Below are positions 1-7,960 of a DNA stretch of 49,569 nucleotides, piece by piece. A program made the translations under genes and the position numbers. The stretch is from an uncultured Ignavibacteria bacterium (GTDB taxonomy: Bacteria; Bacteroidota; Ignavibacteria; Kapaibacteriales; UBA2268), in NCBI GenBank assembly GCA_903862655.1, contig CAIOZA010000022.1, positions 1-49,569 of the forward strand. Direction: 5' to 3'. The notes under the pieces were generated by a model. It did not search any database, was not told the origin of the DNA, and saw nothing but the letters and a program-made list of their open reading frames with translations. Positions within the stretch are counted from its first letter, which is position 1, and every line of letters begins with the position of its first letter.

Positions 1-274
1 CTGAATCTTTACCATCATATAAGTCATAACCGCTGAGGAATCCATTTCTGTTGAAAGCTCCTCCATGCTCGCTGTTTGCCCACCAGTCTTCTTTATATTG
101 TGCATTTTTCTGCATCATATAAAAAAAGCTGTATGATCCATCTGTAAATGTTGTGTGCTGATGGAAATCTCCAACTACCCAACCAGGCTGAGCCTGTGAT
201 GATATTAATGTAGTGAATAAAGCAGCTATTATTACTGCTGCGGTTTTGATTGAAAATGTAGAAAGTGAAAACAT
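1..274 (-). CDS. Secreted PHP-domain phosphoesterase-like protein (5' part, runs off the left edge)
   Basis: An open frame reads leftward from an ATG at 274 to the window edge without a stop (91 codons visible). The start has AAAGGAC eight bases upstream. The N-terminus is a hydrophobic signal peptide (about residues 1-30, ending near SSQAQPG), so the protein is exported. Immediately after comes VVGDFHQHTTFTDGS, which matches the first metal-binding motif (HxH followed by TDG) of the PHP family, whose members hydrolyse phosphoesters using a cluster of metal ions. Secreted proteins that open with this motif are often annotated as PHP or CehA/McbA-type. The remaining metal ligands lie outside the window, so substrate and activity cannot be judged. 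It lies outside the integrated element. Confidence 0.72.
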   Translation of the reverse strand, partial: MFSLSTFSIKTAAVIIAALFTTLISSQAQPGWVVGDFHQHTTFTDGSYSFFYMMQKNAQYKEDWWANSEHGGAFNRNGFLSGYDLYDGKDS

Positions 275-979
275 AACAATACGTCCTTTAAAAATTGAAA
301 AAATACAGGAACATTTGCTGCAAAAATATCCTAATAGTGTAAAGGAGGTAAGTAGAAATGGTGAAGAAAATGTTAACTTGTGTATATGTGCCAGTGATTT
401 CCCTGTTTTTTGGGTTCTATATTGAAATTTCAATAACTTAATGTCATATAATTACATCTTCTTTGTTAAAAAATAGGTACAAAAAGCAAAATTTAAGGTG
501 AGATTTAATGATTTACAGGGTGAAAAAAGAATAATTCTGAAAAGAATCAGGATATTTTCCGCAAAAACAGGCTATTTGGGGCTCATTTTTATCGATTTGT
601 AATTAAATTTAAATCGAATGTAATCGAATGTAAACCAAGTGTAAATACTTTTTAAATAGATTTTGTATACTTTTGGTATCTTTCGAAATACTTTATGTAA
701 CATAATATCAATAAGTTAGTAGATTTTTCGTTAATTTTATTGGATACCCTGCGAAGTTGGATAAAATTTTGAATTTGTAAATTGGACAAGTTTTCAAATT
801 AAGGACTTTATTGTATTACCAATCAAGGCACTGCTTTAATCACAGCATTTTGTCAAATATTCAATTGCATTTAAATTAATACAATGTAAGGTTGTAGTAA
901 TAGCAATTGTCAAATGATGAATTTGCTGAAAAGAAAAAACAAAAAATACGTCATCATTTACGTCATCATTCAAAAAACA

Positions 980-1012
980 AACCCCTTGTAAGTATTAATT
1001 TTACAAGGGGTT
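980..1012. terminator. Hairpin, probable Rho-independent terminator
   Basis: A perfect 12-bp stem (aaccccttgtaa / ttacaaggggtt) closes a 9-base loop. It ends 13 bp before the left attachment site, on the chromosomal side. The T-run is weak on both strands, so the function as a terminator is an inference. It may be the original terminator downstream of the tRNA-Lys gene before the element inserted. Confidence 0.5.
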
Positions 1013-1025
1013 AAATGTGTTTTTA

Positions 1026-1044
1026 TCTGTGCTCCCTGAGGGAC
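1026..1044. repeat. Left attachment site (attL core), copy of the tRNA-Lys 3' end
   Basis: This is an exact 19-bp match to 32201-32219. Outside these bases the two sites diverge at once (a versus g on the left, g versus t on the right). Its centre, tccctgaggga, is a 5+1+5 inverted repeat, a common feature of tyrosine recombinase crossover sites. No tRNA body accompanies it here. Confidence 0.82.
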
Positions 1045-1126
1045 GACTATATTATTTATTTATGTTTTGTGGTTTATTTGCTGATATTTATTAAGTCCCA
1101 TATAAATAAGACTTATTAGTCGTCCC
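1040..1126. repeat. 10-bp inverted repeat beside attL
   Basis: gggacgacta (1040-1049) is repeated inverted as tagtcgtccc (1117-1126), 67 bp apart. The left arm overlaps the end of the attachment core. The heptamer gtcccat also occurs twice (1095-1101, 1122-1128). Arms of this kind between the core and int are typical places for integrase or Xis binding, but that role here is inferred only from position. Confidence 0.45.
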
Positions 1127-1239
1127 ATCTTAAACCCAATAAATGAAATTTTACTGTTTTTTATATCATATTTGTTTTGTATTTCGTTTTGTGGTATTTT
1201 TGTTTTGTTGATCTTTTCAATACTTAAAGGTATCATAAA

Positions 1240-2715
1240 ATGAGCAAAAGAGTATCCATAAAATTTTATCTTATTCCTCAGGTACGTTCATCACGTCAGA
1301 CTTCAGATGCTTTATATTCCATTATTACAGGCTCAGTTTCTTATCGTGGCATCAGATTAATGTTCTCTACCGGATTTGGATGTTCATCATACTCTATAGA
1401 TGGTGTTACTACATCTGACTTTTGGAATAAGGATAAACAAAGATTCTACATTGCAGATGATTTTCTAAAAATGGGAATCACTAAATCAAAATTTGAAAAA
1501 GGTATGGCTCTTAAACAAAAGGGAGCTCATATTTATACTTGGAATGATATTGTGGAAGAAATGCCAAAGATCAATTCAGCCTTGGATACTCTTCATTCTA
1601 CATTGATGAATAATTTAAATAAGTTTATTGATTACTCTGAAACAATAACACGAGAAGGGCTGAGATCAGAGTTAAATGAAATTGTTTTTTCCATACTAGG
1701 TAAGAATGTTGTAAAAGAAGATGAAAAGAAGACTGACATTTCTGTAATTAGTGCCTTAGAACGATTTGTTGAAGAAACAAAATCCGGTCAGCGTTTGCAC
1801 AACGGGCGACGTTTGACTCATTCAACGTATAAAACATATGTGACTTTACAGAATCACCTTATTTTATTAAATAAGTCCTATAAGCTGACGTTTAGTTCTC
1901 TTACTAATGATAGCTTTCTACCAGCTTTGCAAAAATATGCTGAAAAGATCTTTCTGTCGGATGTATATCTGAAAACACTGATCAAAATTACTAAGACTTT
2001 TCTTGTGTGGTGCCAAGAACAAAAGATAATTGATGAAGTTAATTATAAAAACTTCAGAATGCATGTCCGCACGAATGATCAGGACAAGATCGCATTAACA
2101 GAAACCCAGCTAGCAATGATCGAAAATGCTGATCTAGACATAGTTTTTCCTGACAAAAAGAAGTCAGAAATCACAAAAGAAGTACAATCATACAGAGCTA
2201 ATCTAAAGAGAACCAGAGATCTATTCTTACTGCAATGCTATACCGGACTTAGATTTTCCGATGCATGCAGGATAAAAGCCGGGAATATATATTTGAATAA
2301 TCCAATTCCTATTATCAAAATTCAGACACAGAAAACAGGTCACGAGCTGATCCTCCCTATCGGTAAAAAGCTATTAGAAATACTGAAGAGGCATGATAAA
2401 CCTGAAGGATTCTGTAATCGTTCCGGGCAAAAATATAATGAAGCATTACATGAACTAGCCAGAGTGTGTGAACTAACCGAGCAAATCGAGGTTGTATCCT
2501 TCGTTGGCGGTAAAGAACAACGAAGTCAAAAATCACTTGATAAGTTGATTTCCAGTCACACAGGAAGAAGAACATTCATAACTATAGCACTGATGCGGGG
2601 AAAGAGCCCCAGCGTAATTATGCAATTTAGCGGACACAAGACTTTGAGCAGTTTCCAGAAGTATATTCGCATTGCAGAACAGCAGGCTTTGCAAGAAATG
2701 AGCGATATTTTCTAA
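1240..2715 (+). CDS. Tyrosine recombinase / site-specific integrase
   Basis: This 491-residue protein has the layout of Bacteroidetes-type phage integrases: an N-terminal arm-binding region (about 1-120), a SAM-like core-binding region (about 185-285) and a C-terminal catalytic domain (about 300-491). The catalytic residues are all visible: R338 in TGLRFSD, K365 in TQKTGH, H440 and R443 in HTGRR, H466 in SGHKT and the nucleophile Y475 in FQKYI. It should catalyse integration at, and with Xis excision from, the tRNA-Lys site, and it lies just inside the left attachment site. No other recombinase is present in the element. Start chosen: the ATG after aaaggtatcata; the Shine-Dalgarno is weak. 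Target specificity is inferred from the att repeats. Confidence 0.93.
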   Translation: MSKRVSIKFYLIPQVRSSRQTSDALYSIITGSVSYRGIRLMFSTGFGCSSYSIDGVTTSDFWNKDKQRFYIADDFLKMGITKSKFEKGMALKQKGAHIYTWNDIVEEMPKINSALDTLHSTLMNNLNKFIDYSETITREGLRSELNEIVFSILGKNVVKEDEKKTDISVISALERFVEETKSGQRLHNGRRLTHSTYKTYVTLQNHLILLNKSYKLTFSSLTNDSFLPALQKYAEKIFLSDVYLKTLIKITKTFLVWCQEQKIIDEVNYKNFRMHVRTNDQDKIALTETQLAMIENADLDIVFPDKKKSEITKEVQSYRANLKRTRDLFLLQCYTGLRFSDACRIKAGNIYLNNPIPIIKIQTQKTGHELILPIGKKLLEILKRHDKPEGFCNRSGQKYNEALHELARVCELTEQIEVVSFVGGKEQRSQKSLDKLISSHTGRRTFITIALMRGKSPSVIMQFSGHKTLSSFQKYIRIAEQQALQEMSDIF

Positions 2716-2870
2716 AAAAATCAACAATGTGGAAAACTTTTTTAATATCTTATTATGATTTTTATCCAATCACTCTAGCCTATTCTATTATAAGCATTTA
2801 TCCATCTTAGATATTAATTATTATTACAGACATTGCATCTTCATTGCTTATTTTTGATTATTCAAATTTG

Positions 2871-2970
2871 TAAAGATTATCAATAAATATCAATAAATAT
2901 CATTTAATATCATTTAATATCATTTAATATCAATAGCCATCAATAGATATGTGAAGATATGAGAAGATCT
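2871..2970. repeat. 10-bp period iteron-like direct repeats
   Basis: Successive 10-base units are taaagattat, caataaatat twice, catttaatat three times, caatagccat, caatagatat, gtgaagatat and gagaagatct. All but the last keep an AT ending, and most start with CA. A 10-bp period puts every unit on the same face of the helix, as in iteron arrays of plasmid origins or in curved AT-rich DNA-unwinding regions. The primase-helicase gene 1 kb downstream supports an origin role, but no initiator binding is shown. Random AT-rich slippage is the alternative. Confidence 0.6.
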
Positions 2971-3311
2971 GCCACATTTCATTGGTCACAATCGCCATTT
3001 AGCAATTTAAGTATTAATGATAGCATGTCTAGTCCTTGTTTTATAGAATTATTCATAAATATTTCAATAAATATGTGATTTTAAATGCAGGTGTATTAAA
3101 TAACATTCCTTAGCAGGCATTTGCTAGATTGGATATTTTTATTTAGTTTGCGATTAGTTCTTTTGATGCTGACTGATAATCATTTTACAAGGAATGATAA
3201 CGCTTTCAGAATGGTTGAAGAATTCAAAAATTTCGTTAGAAAACTTTTTTACTTTCTGCGATTTTATATTAATAGGAATGTTCTTTTTAATTAATTATAT
3301 ATAAAAACAAA

Positions 3312-3344
3312 CATAGCAGATTTGCTGGTAACAAATCTGCTATG
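3312..3344. repeat. Perfect 13-bp hairpin
   Basis: catagcagatttg and caaatctgctatg form a mismatch-free stem around the 7-base loop ctggtaa. On the minus strand it is followed by tttgtttttat, so it has the shape of a minus-strand terminator, yet no minus-strand gene is nearby. It could instead be a replication or mobilisation structure or a control element for the downstream HTH genes. Confidence 0.5.
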
Positions 3345-3482
3345 ATAAAATTAGAGCTCTTTGATGCTCCTTGTCCCTAGAAAGACAAACAAAATTACAA
3401 AATGTGTTACAAAAATGCAAACATTTGGTTAACAAATTTTTAAAAACTTTTTCGCATCAAAGTGCTCCGAAAGGAGACTACT

Positions 3483-3671
3483 TTGGAAAATCATCTAACT
3501 ACCACTCAAACTGCCCGTATCCTTGATGTAACACCATCTTGTGTACGCCAATGGATTGCAAAAGGTAAACTTCCTGCATTACGTATCGGTTCCAGATGGA
3601 ACATCAAACCTTTAGATGTAAAGGCTGTGATTAGTTATTCACCATTAGTTAAGGAGACTGCTAATGGATGA
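3483..3671 (+). CDS. Xis-like helix-turn-helix protein (excisionase family DNA-binding)
   Basis: A 62-residue protein made almost entirely of one HTH_17/MerR-like winged helix: TTTQTARILDVTPSCVRQW, then the wing KGKLPALRIGSRWNIK. This is the usual fold of phage and island excisionases and of small copy-control regulators. The start is taken as TTG at 3483 because AAAGGAG lies 6 bases before it; an in-frame GTG at 3462 would add 7 residues that encode this very Shine-Dalgarno. The stop overlaps the next gene by 8 bases, so the two are probably translated together. Likely role: excision directionality or control of the replication operon. Which of the two cannot be told from sequence. Confidence 0.78.
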   Translation: MENHLTTTQTARILDVTPSCVRQWIAKGKLPALRIGSRWNIKPLDVKAVISYSPLVKETANG

Positions 3672-3945
3672 TGCATTTAAAGCATTGATCGATGAGATTT
3701 GTGACAGAATCTCAGAAAATATACTTACTAATATGGAGAATAAGTCCCGAAAAGAAAAAGAGAACAGACCCTCCCCCATTCCTGAAAAAATGTATGAGGC
3801 AGCAAAGGTTTTATGCAAGGAACAGCATCTCATTAGTCATCCCACATTATTAAAACGACTGAAAGACGGATCAATAAGAGGTGCAAAAATCGGCAGCAAA
3901 TGGTTTATTGCCGAGAGTGAGTTACGCCGTTTACAATTACTATAG
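3664..3945 (+). CDS. Second small HTH protein (Xis-like)
   Basis: A 93-residue protein with a charged, probably helical N-terminal half (about 1-40, rich in K and E) and a C-terminal excisionase-type HTH: KVLCKEQHLISHPTLLKRL followed by the wing SIRGAKIGSKWFIAESEL. The wing resembles that of the preceding gene (RIGSRWNIK versus KIGSKWFIA), so they are probably distant paralogues. Its ATG overlaps the upstream stop and is served by aaggag 7 bases before. The N-terminal extension could be a dimerisation region. Excisionase or transcriptional control of the island are both possible. Confidence 0.72.
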   Translation: MDDAFKALIDEICDRISENILTNMENKSRKEKENRPSPIPEKMYEAAKVLCKEQHLISHPTLLKRLKDGSIRGAKIGSKWFIAESELRRLQLL

Positions 3946-3957
3946 GAGTAAAAGTAA

Positions 3958-4035
3958 ATGGAAAATAGTTCAATGCTGATAATTGCAAAAGTATCATCAA
4001 TCTCAGGAGGCAATGATAATGCAATTATCAATTAA
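3958..4035 (+). CDS. Short ORF (25 aa) overlapping the primase-helicase start
   Basis: ATG at 3958 is preceded by ataggag at a usable distance and opens a 25-codon frame (starts MENSSMLIIAKV, ends at TAA 4033-4035). The frame runs through the AGGAGG and start of the primase-helicase in a different frame and stops 17 bases inside it. This is the arrangement of a translationally coupled leader ORF, in which translation of the short peptide opens or blocks the downstream start. The peptide itself has no recognisable motif. It could also be a chance frame. Confidence 0.4.
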   Translation: MENSSMLIIAKVSSISGGNDNAIIN

Positions 4036-6541
4036 CGAAAACATCGTCAATAAAGGCGACCCAAGAACACCGGGCTGGAAGAATTCTGAGTTTACAATTG
4101 AACAGTTGATAAGCCATATTATTAAAGACGGACTTGCCTGGGGTCCCGGTATTTTGAAAGAATCTGCCGGAGGGAAAAAGCCGGCAATTTCAGATATACA
4201 AGGGGCAGTTTTACTTGGTATAGATATCGATAACTCTGTCAAAGAGAAGAATAAGGAAACAAGTAAATATGCAGAAAGATCAAAAACACTATCTGAAGGA
4301 TATTTTCCCTACCAAAGTGCTCAATCTGACTCATGGCTAAAAGCTAATGCTGCTTTTATGTATAGAACACCATCTTATACAGATGAATGGAATCGTTTTA
4401 GAATTGTCTTTCTGTTACCAAATCAAATAAGCTCTCCGGAGGAGTATTCATTAACCGCTGATAGTTTTATAAAGAAATTTGGTGGTGATCCTGCATGTAA
4501 GGATATTTCCCGTTTCTTCTATGGATGCAGGGATGCCGATTATGTTCACTTCTCTTCGGAGCCATTAAGCCAGACAATTCTTGACTCAATAATTAATTCC
4601 GGCAAAGAAGAGAATGAAGTAATAAAAGAGTACGGTTCTGATAATACTAATTTAACAATCACAGATGAGCAAGTAAGTGAAATTCTTGATTATATCCCTG
4701 GTGATTCTCTGTCTTATAATGATTGGTTTAAATGTATGTCAGCTGTTGGCAATACCTTCGACGAAGAAACAGCCATACGGCTGATTGAAAACTGGTCACC
4801 CGACAAAGATAATGGCACAGCCTATAAGATAAAGCACAGAGCTTTAAAACCGCAAATTGGTTCTTTAATTTATTATGCAAAACAGTATGGCTTTAATGCT
4901 AAGAAATTCTATAAAAAGAATTTTAAAATATCAGCGAATACAAAACTATCGCGAGCAATAAAATCACATGGAGATTTAGTTCAAAATGATGCTTTCACTG
5001 ATCTGCCTGAAGATTGCATTTTTTGGGAAGAGGTAATAGTAAATCAGAAAACAGGAACGACCACATTAAAAATCATCAAGAGCAAGTTTATAAATTATAT
5101 AAACTATCATGGTTTTTATAAATATTGGCTTGATAATAACTCCTTTACATTTGTATATTCAAAAAACAATATTGTTGTAGAAGTTGTTCCTGATAAAATT
5201 TGGGAATATCTTCAAAAGTCATTCGATAATCTACCGGAAGACATTTCTGATAATTATACCAACAAGGATCTTTGGGAAACAATCTTCCAAAAGATATATA
5301 TTTATTCAAGTAAAGACTTCTTCTCAAAATTGAAAGTTCTGGAGAATCAATTTTTAAAAGATATTGTTGGCCACGGTTTCTTCCCTTTTAAGAATGGTTA
5401 TGTTGAATCATCAGCTGATGGACCACAATTTCACAATTATGGTAATATTGATATGTGCATCTGGAAAGAACAAATGATTGACCATGATTTCAAAATTCTT
5501 TCAAGAAAAGAAGGTTCAGATACAAATAATTCTCATTTTGGCCAATTCCTGGAAAAACTTTGCTCATCAGCTGATCCTGAATATCCTCATGATCGTTCTA
5601 AACGACATTTAGATGTTGATAGATTTAAATCATTAATCACAGGTATTGGTTATCTGCTTCATTCATACAAAGATCCTACTGTGCCTAAAGCTATCATTTT
5701 TTGCGAGGAAAAAATTGCAAATGATGATGAAGCTAACGGTAGGAGTGGGAAAGGTTTAACCTCAGAGGCAATAAGCTATTTACGCCGTCGCGCTATATTG
5801 GACGGTAAAAGGGTTGATCTGCATGATCGGTTTTACTTCCAGACAATATCAATCGATACTCAGTTCATGTTTTGGGATGATACACGTAAAGGTTTTGACT
5901 TTGAAGGGTTGTTTTCGATAATGACCGAAGGACTGACTATTGAAAGGAAAGGGCAAAAGGCATTCAGATTACCCTTTTCCGAAAGTCCAAAAATATTAAT
6001 AGCCACCAATTCTGTTCTGACTAACGATTCTGATTCACACAGAGCACGTAAACATGAGATAGAATTCTCTGATTATTTTACTGCTGACTACACACCCTTT
6101 GATGAATTTGAAACAAAGTTTTTCAATCAGGGCTGGAAATTGGGAGACGATAATTGGAACAAATTTTATAATCTGATGATCTATTTCAATTGCTTTTATC
6201 TCAAAAATGGATTACTTAATTATGAACAAAAGAATCTTTCTGAGAGAAAATTGTTGGCAAAATTACCAGAAGACTTCCTTGATTTTATCGAAAAATACAA
6301 AGATATATTCACTAATGGCGGTATGATTTACCATGATCAACTGCATACTGAATTTACGACAATGCATAAAATTTACGGTCCGAATGGTAAATTAGCGAAG
6401 TCAATAAAAACCACAACTAAGTGGTTTAATGAGTATATAAAATTTAAAAAGCTGGTATTTATCGACGAACAAACTGGTGCAAATAATGAAAGAAGACGCA
6501 GATGGGTTTTTGCTGATAACCGCCCTGTATCTGTCTTTTAA
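4019..6541 (+). CDS. Primase-helicase replication protein (PriCT-2 plus SF3/D5-type helicase)
   Basis: An 840-residue protein. The N-terminal third resembles archaeo-eukaryotic-type primases: GIDID (D69 and D71, a plausible metal-binding DxD), then RFRIVFLL and a DISRFFYG segment seen in plasmid primases. Residues about 213-285 match the PriCT-2 linker (LSYNDWFKCMSAVG ... ENWSPD ... IGSLIYYAKQYGF). The C-terminal part is a D5/SF3-like ATPase with Walker A GRSGKG (574-579, K578) and Walker B FWDD (to D621). Such fusions prime and unwind DNA at the origin of phages, plasmids and satellites, so the element may replicate when excised. Start chosen: ATG 4019 with AGGAGG 8 bases upstream; an in-frame TTG at 3983 is less likely. 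The iterons upstream are the candidate origin. Confidence 0.83.
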   Translation: MQLSINENIVNKGDPRTPGWKNSEFTIEQLISHIIKDGLAWGPGILKESAGGKKPAISDIQGAVLLGIDIDNSVKEKNKETSKYAERSKTLSEGYFPYQSAQSDSWLKANAAFMYRTPSYTDEWNRFRIVFLLPNQISSPEEYSLTADSFIKKFGGDPACKDISRFFYGCRDADYVHFSSEPLSQTILDSIINSGKEENEVIKEYGSDNTNLTITDEQVSEILDYIPGDSLSYNDWFKCMSAVGNTFDEETAIRLIENWSPDKDNGTAYKIKHRALKPQIGSLIYYAKQYGFNAKKFYKKNFKISANTKLSRAIKSHGDLVQNDAFTDLPEDCIFWEEVIVNQKTGTTTLKIIKSKFINYINYHGFYKYWLDNNSFTFVYSKNNIVVEVVPDKIWEYLQKSFDNLPEDISDNYTNKDLWETIFQKIYIYSSKDFFSKLKVLENQFLKDIVGHGFFPFKNGYVESSADGPQFHNYGNIDMCIWKEQMIDHDFKILSRKEGSDTNNSHFGQFLEKLCSSADPEYPHDRSKRHLDVDRFKSLITGIGYLLHSYKDPTVPKAIIFCEEKIANDDEANGRSGKGLTSEAISYLRRRAILDGKRVDLHDRFYFQTISIDTQFMFWDDTRKGFDFEGLFSIMTEGLTIERKGQKAFRLPFSESPKILIATNSVLTNDSDSHRARKHEIEFSDYFTADYTPFDEFETKFFNQGWKLGDDNWNKFYNLMIYFNCFYLKNGLLNYEQKNLSERKLLAKLPEDFLDFIEKYKDIFTNGGMIYHDQLHTEFTTMHKIYGPNGKLAKSIKTTTKWFNEYIKFKKLVFIDEQTGANNERRRRWVFADNRPVSVF

Positions 6542-6897
6542 TATTTGCATACTCAATCAGTGATTGTGTTTAAATATGTGATTGAGTATTGATTGTTCGT
6601 CGTACATCTGCAATAGTACAAGCGTTAGACACTATTTACTCAATGAACAATCAATATTTACTATAATTGAAAATAATGAAGGATAAATACCATATTACAT
6701 ATTAAAGTATATTGCTATGACAGTAATATAGTTTTAGTGTTTTTCTTAATTATATAAACCAGAATAGGGTTTTCGATTGTGCGGGAACCATAAAAACCTC
6801 GTAACATCGCATCTATTGCTAATATTACTCACTCAATCATGAATTTTCTGTGATTGTGCACAGATTGTTCTGATTGTGTCAAAAAATTGGAGATTTT
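6542..6897. other. Non-coding stretch with GATTGTG repeats and hairpins
   Basis: No gene is seen. An 11-bp inverted repeat, atactcaatca / tgattgagtat (6549-6559 and 6579-6589), directly follows the primase-helicase stop. A second, gtattgattgttc / gaacaatcaatat (6586-6598 and 6645-6657), overlaps its right arm and matches at 12 of 13 positions. The heptamer GATTGTG occurs at 6562, 6775, 6852 and 6872, with GATTGTT at 6863, clustering just before the next start. These may be protein-binding sites or alternative folding arms acting as a terminator. The function is unknown. Confidence 0.5.
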
Positions 6898-7380
6898 ATG
6901 ATATTATTTGATGACGAATTACCAGCTATAAATACAAATGACAGTAATAATTTGCTAGAAGTGTCACATTCTGATGCAACTATAAACACAATACCAAAAG
7001 ATGATATTGTTGAAATAAAAACTTCAAATATTAAACTTGAATCTGATATCATTACAAATGATAATCTTACTTCTTGTGAAAAGATTGAAAATGCAGAAAT
7101 CATAAGTTCGGAAGTAAAGCAAACCTCAATGGATAGATTCGATTTAGAAATTCTTAAATTTATAAATGAAATATCGGATTCAGAATATCAATACTTCCGG
7201 TTGAATGATACAATACTCAAAGTTAATCGAAACATGGAATTGGATTTAGGAATATTGCAAGATAAAGCCGCGAATGAGATAAATAATGCCTTCTTTGAGA
7301 CTCATATTGACCAAATAAAGGCGAAAATTAAACTTGTCCAGGATAATTATCAGTTAAAAGAACCTGAACCTGATGATTAA
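6898..7380 (+). CDS. Acidic protein of unknown function
   Basis: A 160-residue protein with no recognised family. The start is the ATG at 6898 behind ttggag; an in-frame TTG at 6874 would add 8 residues. The first half is low-complexity and rich in D, N, E, S, T and I, probably disordered. The second half (from about residue 75) alternates charged and hydrophobic residues in a way that suggests helices (FDLEILKFINEISDSEYQYF, and a helix ending KIKLVQDNYQL). There is no signal peptide, membrane segment or Cys motif. It follows the replication gene on the same strand, so an accessory role in replication or mobility is possible but only positional. Confidence 0.6.
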   Translation: MILFDDELPAINTNDSNNLLEVSHSDATINTIPKDDIVEIKTSNIKLESDIITNDNLTSCEKIENAEIISSEVKQTSMDRFDLEILKFINEISDSEYQYFRLNDTILKVNRNMELDLGILQDKAANEINNAFFETHIDQIKAKIKLVQDNYQLKEPEPDD

Positions 7381-7520
7381 GAAACTCTAACTTGTTGATC
7401 TATATAAGGAAAATAGACTAACTCTTGATAATTTGTTTAATTCTATCGAAAAATTGGATAATGTGTAACATATATGAGCCTATTTGAGCTAATATGCGTC
7501 ATTTCACGTATCTGCTTGTT

Positions 7521-7612
7521 ATATAACGGCTTATCTCCATCTTGTTGCTCGCATCTCAACTTGTGTTGCCCGTATCTCATTGCTATATCACGGCTTATCC
7601 CATCTCATTGCT
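7521..7612 (+). repeat. Degenerate direct repeat, 64-bp spacing
   Basis: A segment of about 28 bp, atatMacggcttatc followed by ccatct and ttgct, occurs at 7521-7549 and again at 7585-7612 with a few mismatches. Short words such as atctca and ttgct recur between them. The origin and role are unknown. Confidence 0.45.
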
Positions 7613-7789
7613 AATCTGCTTGTGTTATTCCTGTTTCCCGAGCTTATGTTATGCTTGCAGTTTGCCAGTTACATAAAGGATACTCTGTTTTACCGTACCC
7701 TTTGCCGATTACATATCTTCTCCCCGAATCCAAATCAATCAATCCTCTCCTCACTAATCGCTCCTCACTAATCACTAGAGAACATGGTG

Positions 7790-7960
7790 CTCGCTTCGCT
7801 CGCTCGTCGGCTCCCGTCCGTCCGAGGCGGGGGCGAAGACGCCCCGCCGTCCGGTCGCCTTCTCTTTTTATTTAACCCGAAACCGCATTGGTCGTAAGCC
7901 TCGCTTCGCTCGTCTCCTCCGTCGAGGCTCCGTCGGTCTCCCAATTGCGGTTCGGGAGGA
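7790..7960. other. GC-rich, highly structured block (possible ncRNA or DNA site)
   Basis: This is by eye the most GC-rich stretch of the window. A 9-bp stem with one bulge occupies 7826-7848 (ggcgggggcg, loop aaga, cgccccgcc). An outer imperfect 16-bp inverted repeat joins 7876-7891 (cccgaaaccgcattgg) to 7941-7956 (ccaattgcggttcggg), and within it agcctcg (7897-7903) pairs with cgaggct (7923-7929). Words built on cgcttcgctcg recur at about 7792 and 7902. The nested pairing suggests a folded RNA or a recombination or transfer site. No Rfam family was recognised by eye. Confidence 0.45.

Larger units (their letters stand above)
275..1239. other. AT-rich spacer with the left element boundary
   Basis: No convincing gene is seen. 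The stretch should hold the promoter of the minus-strand PHP gene, a hairpin at 980-1012, the left attachment site at 1026-1044, an inverted repeat at 1040-1126 and the promoter of the integrase. There is also a 12-bp tandem duplication at 948-971 (acgtcatcattt then acgtcatcattc) and a short direct repeat of tcgaatgtaa near 615-635, neither with a known role. The 70-codon frame at 213-425 lies opposite the PHP gene and has no family resemblance. Confidence 0.6.
2716..3482. other. AT-rich non-coding stretch with iterons and a long hairpin
   Basis: No gene is seen. It contains ten consecutive 10-base blocks with shared sequence at 2871-2970 and a perfect 13-bp hairpin at 3312-3344. It separates the integrase from the Xis-like and replication genes, so it may hold the replication origin, the promoter of the replication operon and control sites. 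Confidence 0.55.

Noticed and set aside
213-425. 70-codon plus-strand frame at the left edge
   Set aside because: It overlaps the PHP gene antisense and has no family-like motif or ribosome site.
2871-2970. CRISPR array
   Set aside because: Units are 10 bp, contiguous and without spacers, and there are no cas genes.
7790-7960. Integron attC site or retron msr-msd
   Set aside because: No integron integrase or reverse transcriptase nearby and no matching consensus ends could be recognised.
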